DNA of 29,926 bases from a virus: positions 1-29,926 of the IMG/VR virus record IMGVR_UViG_3300047172_000299; one strand, given 5' to 3'. The number at the start of each line of letters is the position of its first letter. The first letter of the stretch is position 1. A program made the translations under genes and the position numbers. This document shows positions 22,609 to 29,926 of this stretch, piece by piece. The notes under the pieces were generated by a model, which saw only the letters and a program-made list of their open reading frames with translations, searched no databases and was not told the DNA's origin.

Positions 22609-23667
22609 TTGGCCCAGCACCTACCGTTGCCGATCCAAACGCTTTACGCGGAACTGGTCGAACGCTGCGCGCTGGATCGCCTCATGAGCGATTTCCCGAT
22701 CGGCGGAAGTTTTTTTACGAAAACGGTCAGCGGCCGCGCCTATTGGTATTTTCGCGAGGCCGCGGGCGAGGATGGCAAACGGCATGATCGGTATGTCGGC
22801 CCCGACAACACCGATTTGCAGCGTAGGATTTCCGAGCATCGGCAAGCCAAGGAAAGCTATCGCGAACGCCGCAAGCTGGTGACGACACTGCAGCGGGCTG
22901 GCTTGCCCGCCGCCAATGCGAAAACCGGCCTTGTCCTCGAGGCGCTGGCGAATGCGGGCATATTTCGCCTGCGCGCCGTCGTCGTCGGCACGGCCGCCTA
23001 CCAGACCTATGCGGGTCTGCTCGGCGTCCTTCTCGGCAGCCGCAACGTCACCACCAGCGATCTTGACCTGGCGCAATTCCAGAGCGTTTCCGTCGCCGTC
23101 GACGACCAGGTCAAACCGTCGCTGGCGGAGATACTCAAAACCGTCGATCCGCGTTTCCAGCCGATCATGGATCCCAGCCACCCGCGTCATGCAACGCGCT
23201 ATTCCGCGGGCGACGAATTTCGTATCGATATATTGACGCCGAACGAGGGCGCCGACGACGACACCCCAGTCATGTTGCCGGCACTCCAGGCAGAGGCCCA
23301 GCCGTTGCGTTTCCTGGATTTCCTTATCTATCAGGAAACGCAGGCCGCCATTTTATTCGGACCGGGCATCGCCGTTAACGTGCCGGCACCCGAGCGGTTC
23401 GCATTGCATAAGCTGCTGGTGAGCCGGCTGCGGGTGCAGGCGCGCGAATCTCAGGCAAAGGCCGCGAAAGATCTGCGGCAGGCCAGCGAGCTCATCGATG
23501 TGCTTAGCGATCAGCGTCCTTATGAACTTCGCGATCTCTGGTCCGAGCTGACGGGCCGCGGCGCGAAATGGAGCCGCCTGGCGAACGAAGCCGTCGCGCT
23601 GCTGGATTCGGCGACAGGCTCATCGGCGGTGCGGGAGAAATTCCAACGCACGGTCGGCACAAGCTAA
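22609..23667 (+). CDS. GSU2403-family nucleotidyltransferase-fold protein (plus-strand moron)
   Basis: I chose TTG at 22609, with AAGAGAG just upstream, giving 352 residues. An ATG at 22534 would place the palindromic repeat inside the protein. The N-terminal ~95 residues have the family pattern (YAELVERC, GGSFFTKTVSGRAYWYF, DRYVGP). The nucleotidyltransferase core is at about 123-155 (VVVGTAAYQTYAG, then TSDLDLAQF with the Asp pair), with a third acidic site in EFRIDIL near 203. The C-terminal half is helical. Family members have been linked to cargo and defence contexts, but the target is unknown. It is on the opposite strand to the phage operon and shares four bases with the convergent appendage gene. 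Confidence 0.75.
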   Translation: MAQHLPLPIQTLYAELVERCALDRLMSDFPIGGSFFTKTVSGRAYWYFREAAGEDGKRHDRYVGPDNTDLQRRISEHRQAKESYRERRKLVTTLQRAGLPAANAKTGLVLEALANAGIFRLRAVVVGTAAYQTYAGLLGVLLGSRNVTTSDLDLAQFQSVSVAVDDQVKPSLAEILKTVDPRFQPIMDPSHPRHATRYSAGDEFRIDILTPNEGADDDTPVMLPALQAEAQPLRFLDFLIYQETQAAILFGPGIAVNVPAPERFALHKLLVSRLRVQARESQAKAAKDLRQASELIDVLSDQRPYELRDLWSELTGRGAKWSRLANEAVALLDSATGSSAVREKFQRTVGTS

Positions 23668-24173
23668 GCGGCTCTTCGCCGCAATGTCGGCGACGTGGCG
23701 CTGTCCAGGGTAAAGCTCATCGCCGGCGTAACACCGTCCAGCCGGTTCGCGATCAAAGTGACTCCGCTTTGCGAGACGTTCCCCAGCACGGCGGCGATCC
23801 CGTAAAGCAGCTGCGCCAAGGTGGCTTGCGCGCCGTTCGCTGCATAGCCTTCGGTCAGTACGGTATTCAGCGTCGGGAAGGCGTCATAGGGATCGAACGC
23901 GACCACCTGCGCCTTCACATCGGCCGGATCGCCCCCCGCCGCGCTGGCATGCAACAGGAAGATGCCGTTCGTCGCCGTGTCTCCCGCCTGGGGCGTCAGG
24001 CTATACAACCCATTGCCCACCGCCGAGACCGCGCCCGCGGCCGCCGCGAACGCGCCGCCATTCTTGGAAATGGTGACTGTGGGCGTGGCACCGGTAAGTC
24101 CGGAGATATGGTCACCCGACTGCGCCATAAAAAACAGGATCGGGCGCGTGTCGCCGTTGAGGATCAGTTGCAT
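23664..24173 (-). CDS. Tail appendage / fibre-associated beta protein
   Basis: The protein is 169 residues with an AGGAGA ribosome site. The first ~100 residues form a beta-rich domain (LILNGDTRPILFFMAQSGDHISGLTGATPTVTISK, then NGLYSLTPQAGDTATNG). This is like the domains that attach appendages to baseplates or act as fibre sheaths. The C-terminal ~60 residues are more helical. It follows the SGNH-esterase gene by 14 bases, so the two probably act together in one surface appendage. I cannot name a family with confidence. Confidence 0.55.
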   Translation of the reverse strand: MQLILNGDTRPILFFMAQSGDHISGLTGATPTVTISKNGGAFAAAAGAVSAVGNGLYSLTPQAGDTATNGIFLLHASAAGGDPADVKAQVVAFDPYDAFPTLNTVLTEGYAANGAQATLAQLLYGIAAVLGNVSQSGVTLIANRLDGVTPAMSFTLDSATSPTLRRRAA

Positions 24174-24187
24174 AGGCTTCTCCTGAA

Positions 24188-26332
24188 TTATTCGTTGGCG
24201 ACGCGTGAACGGGGATAGCCGGTGGTGGTGTTGCCGGTGGCTGCTGCAATGTCACTAGCTAAATTGCTTGCCCATAGTCCACCGATCGACTGATCGCCAA
24301 TATCTGTTGGGTGAATTCCGTCGCGTAGTAGTCCGGGGTTATTCTGAAATAGATTGTATGAAGCCAACGGCTACGAAAAGAAGATGGTGGTTCCGTTTGC
24401 CAACCCAGCTAGGGCGTTCGCATAGGCGATGACCCGGCCACAATTTTGGATGCTAAGGTCGCCCGATGCCAAGGATTGAAAGGGCGAAGAGAACAGATGG
24501 ATCGTTTTGAGCGTTGAAACATTTTCAAATAGATAGGCTAGTATTGCTGAGATATTCGATGCGTAAGTTCCCGTTGGCGTTACGACACTAGCTTTCGAGT
24601 CATTCGATCCGAGCATCAAAACGACTTTAGTCACTCCGCCTGCAACGAACGCAGCTACGGCATTTATCAAGTTGGAGCCGCTAGTAGTGGACGACCAATC
24701 GGAGCTTGTCGTTCCGCTGATGGCGCGGTTAATGCCAGTGAACTGTTTGCCGACCAGCTTATAGTTCAACTGGTCGATCATTGCGTTGAATGGAGTCTCG
24801 ACTGCAGAAAATGAACCCGCCATTATGCTATCGCCGATTCCACCGATCACCTCCGCAACCGAAGCGGCCAGCGTCCTGACGTGAACCTGCGCCGAAAATA
24901 CCTGAGCGTTGGTTGTCGTGTCAGTATATAGCAGCGAATAGTAATAGTCGGTCATGGCGCTGAGGCCTGCATCCACAAGGCTCTCGGACGTCGCTCCGTT
25001 TATTGCCGATCCGTTCGATCCGCTTGTAGTCGAGCGGTACCATTGGTGGGTGAACGAGTCGCTACCGAATATGGCTTCGGTTGACGAGAGCAGCGTTTCC
25101 GTCACGCCTACGTAGGTCGAGAAAATCGTGCCTGGAGTTGGCCCGGACGAGACGACGCATGCTACTGAATGGTTTGCCGAGAACTGTCCCGTCGCGGATG
25201 CAGCTAGCGTCTTTGTTGTCCCGGCAGTACCTGCGGCAGGTGTATATTTGAAAGCTTGCGGCGTTCCGGCGTTGCCACTTGTAAAGGTTAACGATGAGGG
25301 GCTGAAGGTTCCGCCAGCGCTTCCGTCCGAAAGCATGATTGTCTCATTGGCAGACAGCGTCCCGTTCAGAGCGATACTGTAGTTTCCACTTGCGACCAGA
25401 GGCGAGGCCGTCAGCGATGGTGGTGTGAGCGCAAAATCCGTCGCTGGGACATTCAACACACACTGCGCGGTATGCGCTGCGCTGAAGCCGCCCGTTGCTG
25501 TCGCCGTCAGCAAAATCGGCGATACGGTTGCATCTGATCTTGGCGTGTAGGTGAAGGTCTGAGCCGTGCCCGTCGTGAACGAGAGGGATGACGGCGAGAA
25601 CAATCCGCCCGCACCCCCATCCGATAGCGCCACAGAAACCGCTGAGCTTGGCGAGCCGTTCGGTGTGACCGTGTAATTGCTGGTGGCCGATCCAGGTGAG
25701 GCCATGAGGCTCGAAGGCCCAAACGTGAAGTCGCTTGCCGCCGCAGCAAGATTGTCGAGCGTAAAATTGTCGGCTGTCGCAGTCGCCGTTCCACCCTGAT
25801 TTCTTAGCCCAGCATATCCAGCGGTCGAGACGGAACTGTCGCTGGCTGTCGCCATCCAGCCGGTTGGCTCGGTCGTGCCGTAAGGCCATACATTGGCGTT
25901 AATCGTCGTTCCCTGGACGCGAATACGGACACTAACGTTTCCCGTAATAGAGGAAAGAAGATTGAACGATGAAAGTTGCGTAAAAGCACCACCGACGGTC
26001 TTGTATATCGTCCAAGAGCCATTGAGATTTGTCGAAGCACTGGGATTTACGAAATATCCGTTCTGTCCGTCTGTCGAGCCACGAACCACAACGCCGAGTG
26101 CACTATCGGTTGCGTGCGGATTCCAATCGAATCTCGCCTCCATATCTAAAAGCGCGCCACCGCCCGTATAGGTAATCCAAGCACCGTCGCCGGAGGTGCT
26201 AGTAAGACCGTTCGGGGAACTAACGAAGGCTGCGCTAGTGACGGCCCAGGCATTGCCCAATTTTGCTGTCCAGCCAAGTGGAAGCGATCCGACAGCGGTG
26301 CTGTCGAAATTCTCATTATGAATAATGGTCAT
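24188..26332 (-). pseudogene. SGNH-esterase tail fibre/spike with in-frame amber codon
   Basis: The ATG at 26332 (MTIIHNENFD) has GAGG upstream. Residues ~5-195 look like a concanavalin-type jelly roll. Two Ig-like repeats follow (FGPSSLMASPGSATSNY and LTPPSLTASPLVASGNY), then another beta domain. The SGNH esterase starts near residue 495 with GDSIMAG (catalytic Ser) and LGSNDSK. A TAG at 24373-24371 stops the frame after 653 residues. The same frame continues for 60 codons to TAA at 24188 and contains LRDGIHPTDIGDQSIGG, the block V Asp/His motif. The stop therefore removes two catalytic residues. It would deacetylate surface glycan at the phage tip. Confidence 0.75.
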
Positions 26333-26385
26333 GTCCAAAGCCTCGGCTTGGTTGAGAGGCGTCTTGCGAAAGCGACCAGTCGCCT

Positions 26386-27417
26386 TTATTCGAGCGTGAT
26401 AGATTTGCGACGTGCAGGTCGGAAAAACTCGATGCTGTTCTTCTCGATCAGAGGGTATGTGAGGCTCGCGGCCAGAATTATTATAACCGGCGTGACGATC
26501 CAATGGATAGTGGACGCAAGATTTAACCCGCTGGAGGCAAAATCGATCGACTGCATTATTGGTCTTTGTACCAAATAAATCGAATAAGATATCACGCCCA
26601 AATAATGAAAGGGCTTAGCCGACAGAAAACGGCTCATCCATCCCATGTTTTGTGCTAGTGCTGGGAGCGTGGGTATCAATACTAGAATCACTACGAAATC
26701 AGCACGAAATATCAAACCGACAACAGCGATCATAAAAGCCGCGATAAGGACCAAATCACTGCTTATTGGTGTGAACCAATTTTGCCTAGCATACAGGCAA
26801 ATTCCTAGGGCGAATTCTGAAAAACATCGTATGATGGGAAGATAAGAATTTGCCTCGGCGATGTTCATATCACCATGGCTGTGCGCCAACCAAATGATGG
26901 TTAAAATGGATAACACAATAGTTAAAATGCTTCTAATATATGATTTCGCCGAAAATCCGGTGAGCAATATAAATATGGGAAATAAAAGATTGGCCGCCCA
27001 CTCTGTACTTATTGACCAATCAGGGCCGTTGAGCGCCACGCGTGGGGCGTGGATAAAACCCCAGCGATGCACGAGACTGGCCTCGTCTAATATATACCCA
27101 GCCCAATACTGTGAGCCTTTTTCTAGGTAAATTGTAAGACAAACAAAAGCCAAAATGAATAAATGTAGAGGAAATAACCTAACAAAGCGCTTCGCGACAA
27201 ACTGCCTGTATGCTTTTAAGCAATGACCGCCTTCAAATTGAGCGCCGTGGGCACCCGCTAGAATAAAGCCACTTAGCATAAAGAAAAAATCTACACCTAA
27301 GTAACCTTTATTAATTATCAACACGGGGAACTTGGGTGAGTCCGGCAAAAGATGAAAGAAAACTACCCATATTGCAAAGATACCTCGCAATGCGGTTAGC
27401 GCTTTGATCTCTTTCAT
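26386..27417 (-). CDS. Acyltransferase 3 family O-antigen acetylase-like protein
   Basis: The product is 343 residues with about ten hydrophobic segments. It begins with the acyltransferase-3 signature (KALTALRGIFAIWVVFFHL) and continues with YLGVDFFFMLSGFIL and RFVRLFPLHL. Later it has WSISTEWAANLLFP and YLGVISYSIYLVQRP. These are typical of inner-membrane OafA-like O-acetyltransferases. No periplasmic SGNH domain is fused. It is clearly more AT-rich than its neighbours, a sign of separate acquisition. The esterase gene follows 53 bases downstream. It probably acetylates O-antigen or exopolysaccharide and changes the host surface (lysogenic conversion). Confidence 0.85.
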   Translation of the reverse strand: MKEIKALTALRGIFAIWVVFFHLLPDSPKFPVLIINKGYLGVDFFFMLSGFILAGAHGAQFEGGHCLKAYRQFVAKRFVRLFPLHLFILAFVCLTIYLEKGSQYWAGYILDEASLVHRWGFIHAPRVALNGPDWSISTEWAANLLFPIFILLTGFSAKSYIRSILTIVLSILTIIWLAHSHGDMNIAEANSYLPIIRCFSEFALGICLYARQNWFTPISSDLVLIAAFMIAVVGLIFRADFVVILVLIPTLPALAQNMGWMSRFLSAKPFHYLGVISYSIYLVQRPIMQSIDFASSGLNLASTIHWIVTPVIIILAASLTYPLIEKNSIEFFRPARRKSITLE

Positions 27418-27550
27418 TGGGGCATCACAGGGATGTCGAGTCAGTCTTTGATCTAGACGGTAGTGGGGCCATTACTAACCTATTTGAGTGGAATTGCGGC
27501 ATGCTTTCGGTGCTGACGTCTGCTTTTCTGCGGCGGGGGTGAGGCGGCCC

Positions 27551-28246
27551 TCACCTTCCCAGCTCACCCGCCTTCTCCCGCCAATAGGCGGTTAACTCCC
27601 GCACCCCGGCCAATTCCGCACAGGCGCTGTCGACCGCCCGCAGTGCCGCCGGGGCGGAGAGTTTGTCCGGTGATAGCCAGTCCACGATCGTGCGGCCGGT
27701 TGGGGTGTGGGTGGTGGGGAAGTCGGTCAGCAGCACTTGGTCCAATGCCGCCAAGTCGCGGCGCACCTCTTCCAGGTCGGCATAGCGGCGCCAATATTCG
27801 GCCAGGAGCCAGCCGCCTTCCTCGCGCAGCACGCCGGCCACGGCCGGCTTGATCCGTGCCCTGGCGCCGCCGAGTTTGGCGTCGGCCGCGGTGATGTCAT
27901 CACGCAGCCTGGCGAGTGCTTCCCGCGCGGCCTCCGCCTTCAGCGTCGCGGCATGCAGGGCGCCCTTGGCTTCCTGCCGCGCTTTCAGGTTGGGATCCGG
28001 CGCGGCGCCGGTGCCGCTGCCGGCCCATGCGGCCATGCGTGCGGCATAGTCGGTATCCAGCGCCGCGAGCCTGGCGCGGGCCGCGGCCTCCAGCGCGATT
28101 TCCGCTTCCAGACGCGCCACCGGTGCGCGGGCGGCGGCGGCTTTTCGCTCGGCGTCGCGCAGGTCCAGCAATATCTCGGCCAGCTCGTGGCGGGCCGGTG
28201 AGGCCGGGGTGGGCGCCGCTCGTTCGGCGCGTGCGGTTTTCGGCAT
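27551..28246 (-). CDS. Coiled-coil hypothetical phage protein
   Basis: The protein is 231 residues with a GAGGG ribosome site. It is very rich in Ala, Arg and Glu, with long coiled-coil helices at about 20-70 and 90-125. A globular C-terminus contains EGGWLLAEYWRRYADLEEVRRDL and GRTIVDWLSPDKLSA. It starts 29 bases after the large terminase stop, within the packaging block, and matches the terminase genes in codon usage. I do not recognise a family. Its constant orientation suggests a packaging or head function, but this is inference. Confidence 0.6.
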   Translation of the reverse strand: MPKTARAERAAPTPASPARHELAEILLDLRDAERKAAAARAPVARLEAEIALEAAARARLAALDTDYAARMAAWAGSGTGAAPDPNLKARQEAKGALHAATLKAEAAREALARLRDDITAADAKLGGARARIKPAVAGVLREEGGWLLAEYWRRYADLEEVRRDLAALDQVLLTDFPTTHTPTGRTIVDWLSPDKLSAPAALRAVDSACAELAGVRELTAYWREKAGELGR

Positions 28247-28275
28247 GTCGTGCCCTCATCGTCAAAGGTTGGAAA

Positions 28276-29634
28276 TCAATCCGCCGGCGCTGTTTTGCCG
28301 CGCTCGATCTCATGTGCCAGGAAGTCGATCATCCCGGCCGACTGCTCGGCCAGCATCAGCTCGGTGATCGCCCAGACCAGCGCATCAACCCGGTCGGGCG
28401 AGCTTTCGCCGCCGCCCGGTTCCCAGTTGCACATCTGGTCTTCCAAGGCCGGAAAGCCGCCGGCATGGCGGACGCGGCCCTGCTCATAGAGCGCGGCCAC
28501 CGGCTCTGCGCGTGTCTGCTTGCCCTTGCTCGCCGTCACGGCTTTATAGGCGACGTTCGGGTTCACCGTGCGCAGCAGGATCTCGATCAGCTCGCCGCCG
28601 TTATTCACTTCGCCGACGATGCGGTCGGCACGATATTCGGCATAGAGATTGACCGCCCGCCGCGCCCATTCATCCGCGGTGAAGCGGCCTGAGGCGTCGC
28701 ACAGCACATAGGCCAGCCCGTCCCGGCCCAGCGACGCCACGATGATGCCGGTCTCGTCCGACCCTTTGCCGGAAGTGACGGCCGGGTCGATCGCCACCAC
28801 GATCCGCTTGGGCGGGGCCGCGGCGTCACGTGGTATCCGCGCGGCCTCGATCATCGCCCGGCTCCACAGCGCGCCGTCCGCCTGCTCCAGCAGTTCGGCA
28901 TGGATTTCCTGCCGGCCCAGCCGCGTGCCCTCATAGCGCCGGGCAATGGCGGATATGAAGGTCGCGGCCAGCTGATCCCGGTTGGCATAGGTGGAACCGC
29001 TGGTCACCCGCGTGGACGGCGCGGCGATCAGGTCGCGCAGCAGCCGGCTCGGCTTCGGTGTCGTCGTCACCACGATGCGCGGACGATTGCCGAGCCGGAG
29101 GCCCAGCATCAGATTATCCCAGGCGGCCTGGGCAAATCTCCAGGCGCTGACCTCATCGGCCCAAGCCAGGTCATGCTGGGGGCCGCGCAATCGCCGCGGT
29201 TCGTCGGCGGAATAGCAAAAGGCGACCGCGCCGTTTTGCCAGACCAGCCGGCGCTTGGAGACCTGATAGACGGGCCGGCTGTCAGGCGGGGCGACGCTGA
29301 GTATTCCGCTTTCACCCTCGACCATCACATCGCGAACGTCCGCCGCGGTGGGGCCGATGAGGGCAATCCGCTTCGCCCGCTTTGCCCTCACTTCGGCGAC
29401 GATCATCTCGGCGCCGGTGCGCGTCTTGCCGAAGCCGCGCCCCGCCAACAGCAGCCAGACGATCCAGTCCGTGTCGGCCGGCGGCCTCTGGTTGCCCCGT
29501 GCGCGATAGCGCCAGCCATAGACGGCCATTTTCTTGGATTTGCCGTCAGGAAAGCTGTTCTTCAGCACCTCCCGCTGCTCTTCGGCGCTCAGCGATACGA
29601 TCAAGCTCTGCTTGGATGCGGCGGTCGAGCTCAT
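28276..29634 (-). CDS. terL: Terminase large subunit
   Basis: I chose the ATG at 29634 (MSSTAASKQS), with GAGGA upstream. A longer frame to 29817 is the shadow of the small terminase gene. The 452-residue product has Walker A GRGFGKT at 65-71, Walker B LAWADE at 157-161, and the TTTPKPSRLLRDL coupling segment. The RNase-H-like nuclease is marked by VVAIDPAVTSGKGSDETG, GEVNNGGE and SPDRVDALVWA. It is the packaging motor that translocates and cuts DNA. It overlaps the small subunit gene by 89 bases, which suggests coupled translation. Confidence 0.93.
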   Translation of the reverse strand: MSSTAASKQSLIVSLSAEEQREVLKNSFPDGKSKKMAVYGWRYRARGNQRPPADTDWIVWLLLAGRGFGKTRTGAEMIVAEVRAKRAKRIALIGPTAADVRDVMVEGESGILSVAPPDSRPVYQVSKRRLVWQNGAVAFCYSADEPRRLRGPQHDLAWADEVSAWRFAQAAWDNLMLGLRLGNRPRIVVTTTPKPSRLLRDLIAAPSTRVTSGSTYANRDQLAATFISAIARRYEGTRLGRQEIHAELLEQADGALWSRAMIEAARIPRDAAAPPKRIVVAIDPAVTSGKGSDETGIIVASLGRDGLAYVLCDASGRFTADEWARRAVNLYAEYRADRIVGEVNNGGELIEILLRTVNPNVAYKAVTASKGKQTRAEPVAALYEQGRVRHAGGFPALEDQMCNWEPGGGESSPDRVDALVWAITELMLAEQSAGMIDFLAHEIERGKTAPAD

Positions 29635-29926
29635 CTTCGTCCTCTTCGGTAAAGTCGAGATCGTTCGCGCCGGGCGCGGCGGCTTCCCTTTCCTTCTCGA
29701 CCAGGCGGATGACGAGCCCGACCAAGGTGCCGAAGCTTTCGATGACGCCCTTGTTGCGGCCGAGAAGCTGCTCGAATTCCGGGGGAAGGTCCTTGGCCTT
29801 GGGGGCGTCGGATTCACCTTTGCGCTTCCGCACCGGCGGCATCATCGTCTGAAGATGATTGGCCAGCCGCATGGCGGTGCGCCGCAGCTTGATCAAGTCG
29901 CTGGCCTGCGGCTGGGCGCGGCTCAT
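29546..29926 (-). CDS. Putative terminase small subunit
   Basis: The frame runs from an ATG at the very edge of the window, giving 126 residues; an upstream start cannot be excluded. The N-terminus has a basic helix (ASDLIKLRRTAMRLANHLQ). The centre has EFEQLLGRNKGVIESFGTLVGLVIRLVEKER, and the C-terminus is acidic then basic (DFTEEDEDELDRRIQAELDRIAERRR). Size, charge and overlap with the large terminase gene fit a small subunit that recognises packaging sites. Sequence features alone are not decisive. Confidence 0.65.
   Translation of the reverse strand: MSRAQPQASDLIKLRRTAMRLANHLQTMMPPVRKRKGESDAPKAKDLPPEFEQLLGRNKGVIESFGTLVGLVIRLVEKEREAAAPGANDLDFTEEDEDELDRRIQAELDRIAERRRAAGGAEEQLS

Noticed and set aside
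1-29926. Search for tRNA, rRNA, integrase and att sites
   Set aside because: No tRNA-like cloverleaf, recombinase motif or paired direct repeat suggesting attachment sites was recognised, so the prophage ends are probably outside the window.

Overview
The window is the structural and lysis half of a GC-rich siphovirus-type prophage. Its tail genes follow the order of alphaproteobacterial gene transfer agents (GTAs): major tail protein, tail assembly chaperone, tape measure, DUF2460, DUF2163, NlpC/P60 peptidase, large central tail protein, then a GTA-type 3TM holin. The host is most likely an alphaproteobacterium. A sphingomonad is possible, but no host gene in the window settles this. No integrase, repressor, replication gene, att site, tRNA or rRNA is visible.

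Almost all phage genes are on the minus strand, so transcription runs from high to low coordinates. (a) 29926-27551: small and large terminase and a coiled-coil protein. (b) 27417-22051: a surface and appendage block with an O-acyltransferase, an SGNH-esterase fibre or spike split by an in-frame amber codon, and two fibre or adaptor proteins. A plus-strand nucleotidyltransferase gene lies inside this block. (c) 22061-16358: portal, prohead protease and major capsid protein, interrupted by a small plus-strand gene, a toxin-like cassette and a plus-strand ferritin-like gene. (d) 16295-13376: connector, gp10-like protein, DUF3168 tail terminator, a small protein, major tail protein, and a tail assembly chaperone with an apparent -1 frameshift extension. 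(e) 13346-11760: a second toxin/immunity-like pair. (f) 11650-3232: tape measure, DUF2460, DUF2163, a frameshifted NlpC/P60 peptidase, the central tail protein and a DUF4376 protein. (g) 3159-1963: a lysis cassette behind an intrinsic terminator. (h) 1890-368: a third toxin/immunity pair with a recognisable Tox-REase-5 nuclease domain.

The most striking feature is the cargo. Three toxin-like genes with unrelated C-termini sit at three separate module junctions of one structural operon. Their N-terminal regions look homologous, and each gene is followed by a small partner gene. This suggests that one N-terminal trafficking or adaptor domain has been reused to attach different effectors to this phage lineage. 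Three plus-strand genes (nucleotidyltransferase, ferritin-like, small unknown) look like independently transcribed morons.

The element may be decaying, because the NlpC/P60 and SGNH genes, and probably the third toxin gene, are disrupted. Sequencing error or recoding cannot be excluded from the sequence alone. Function calls rest on motif recognition and synteny; no database search was run.
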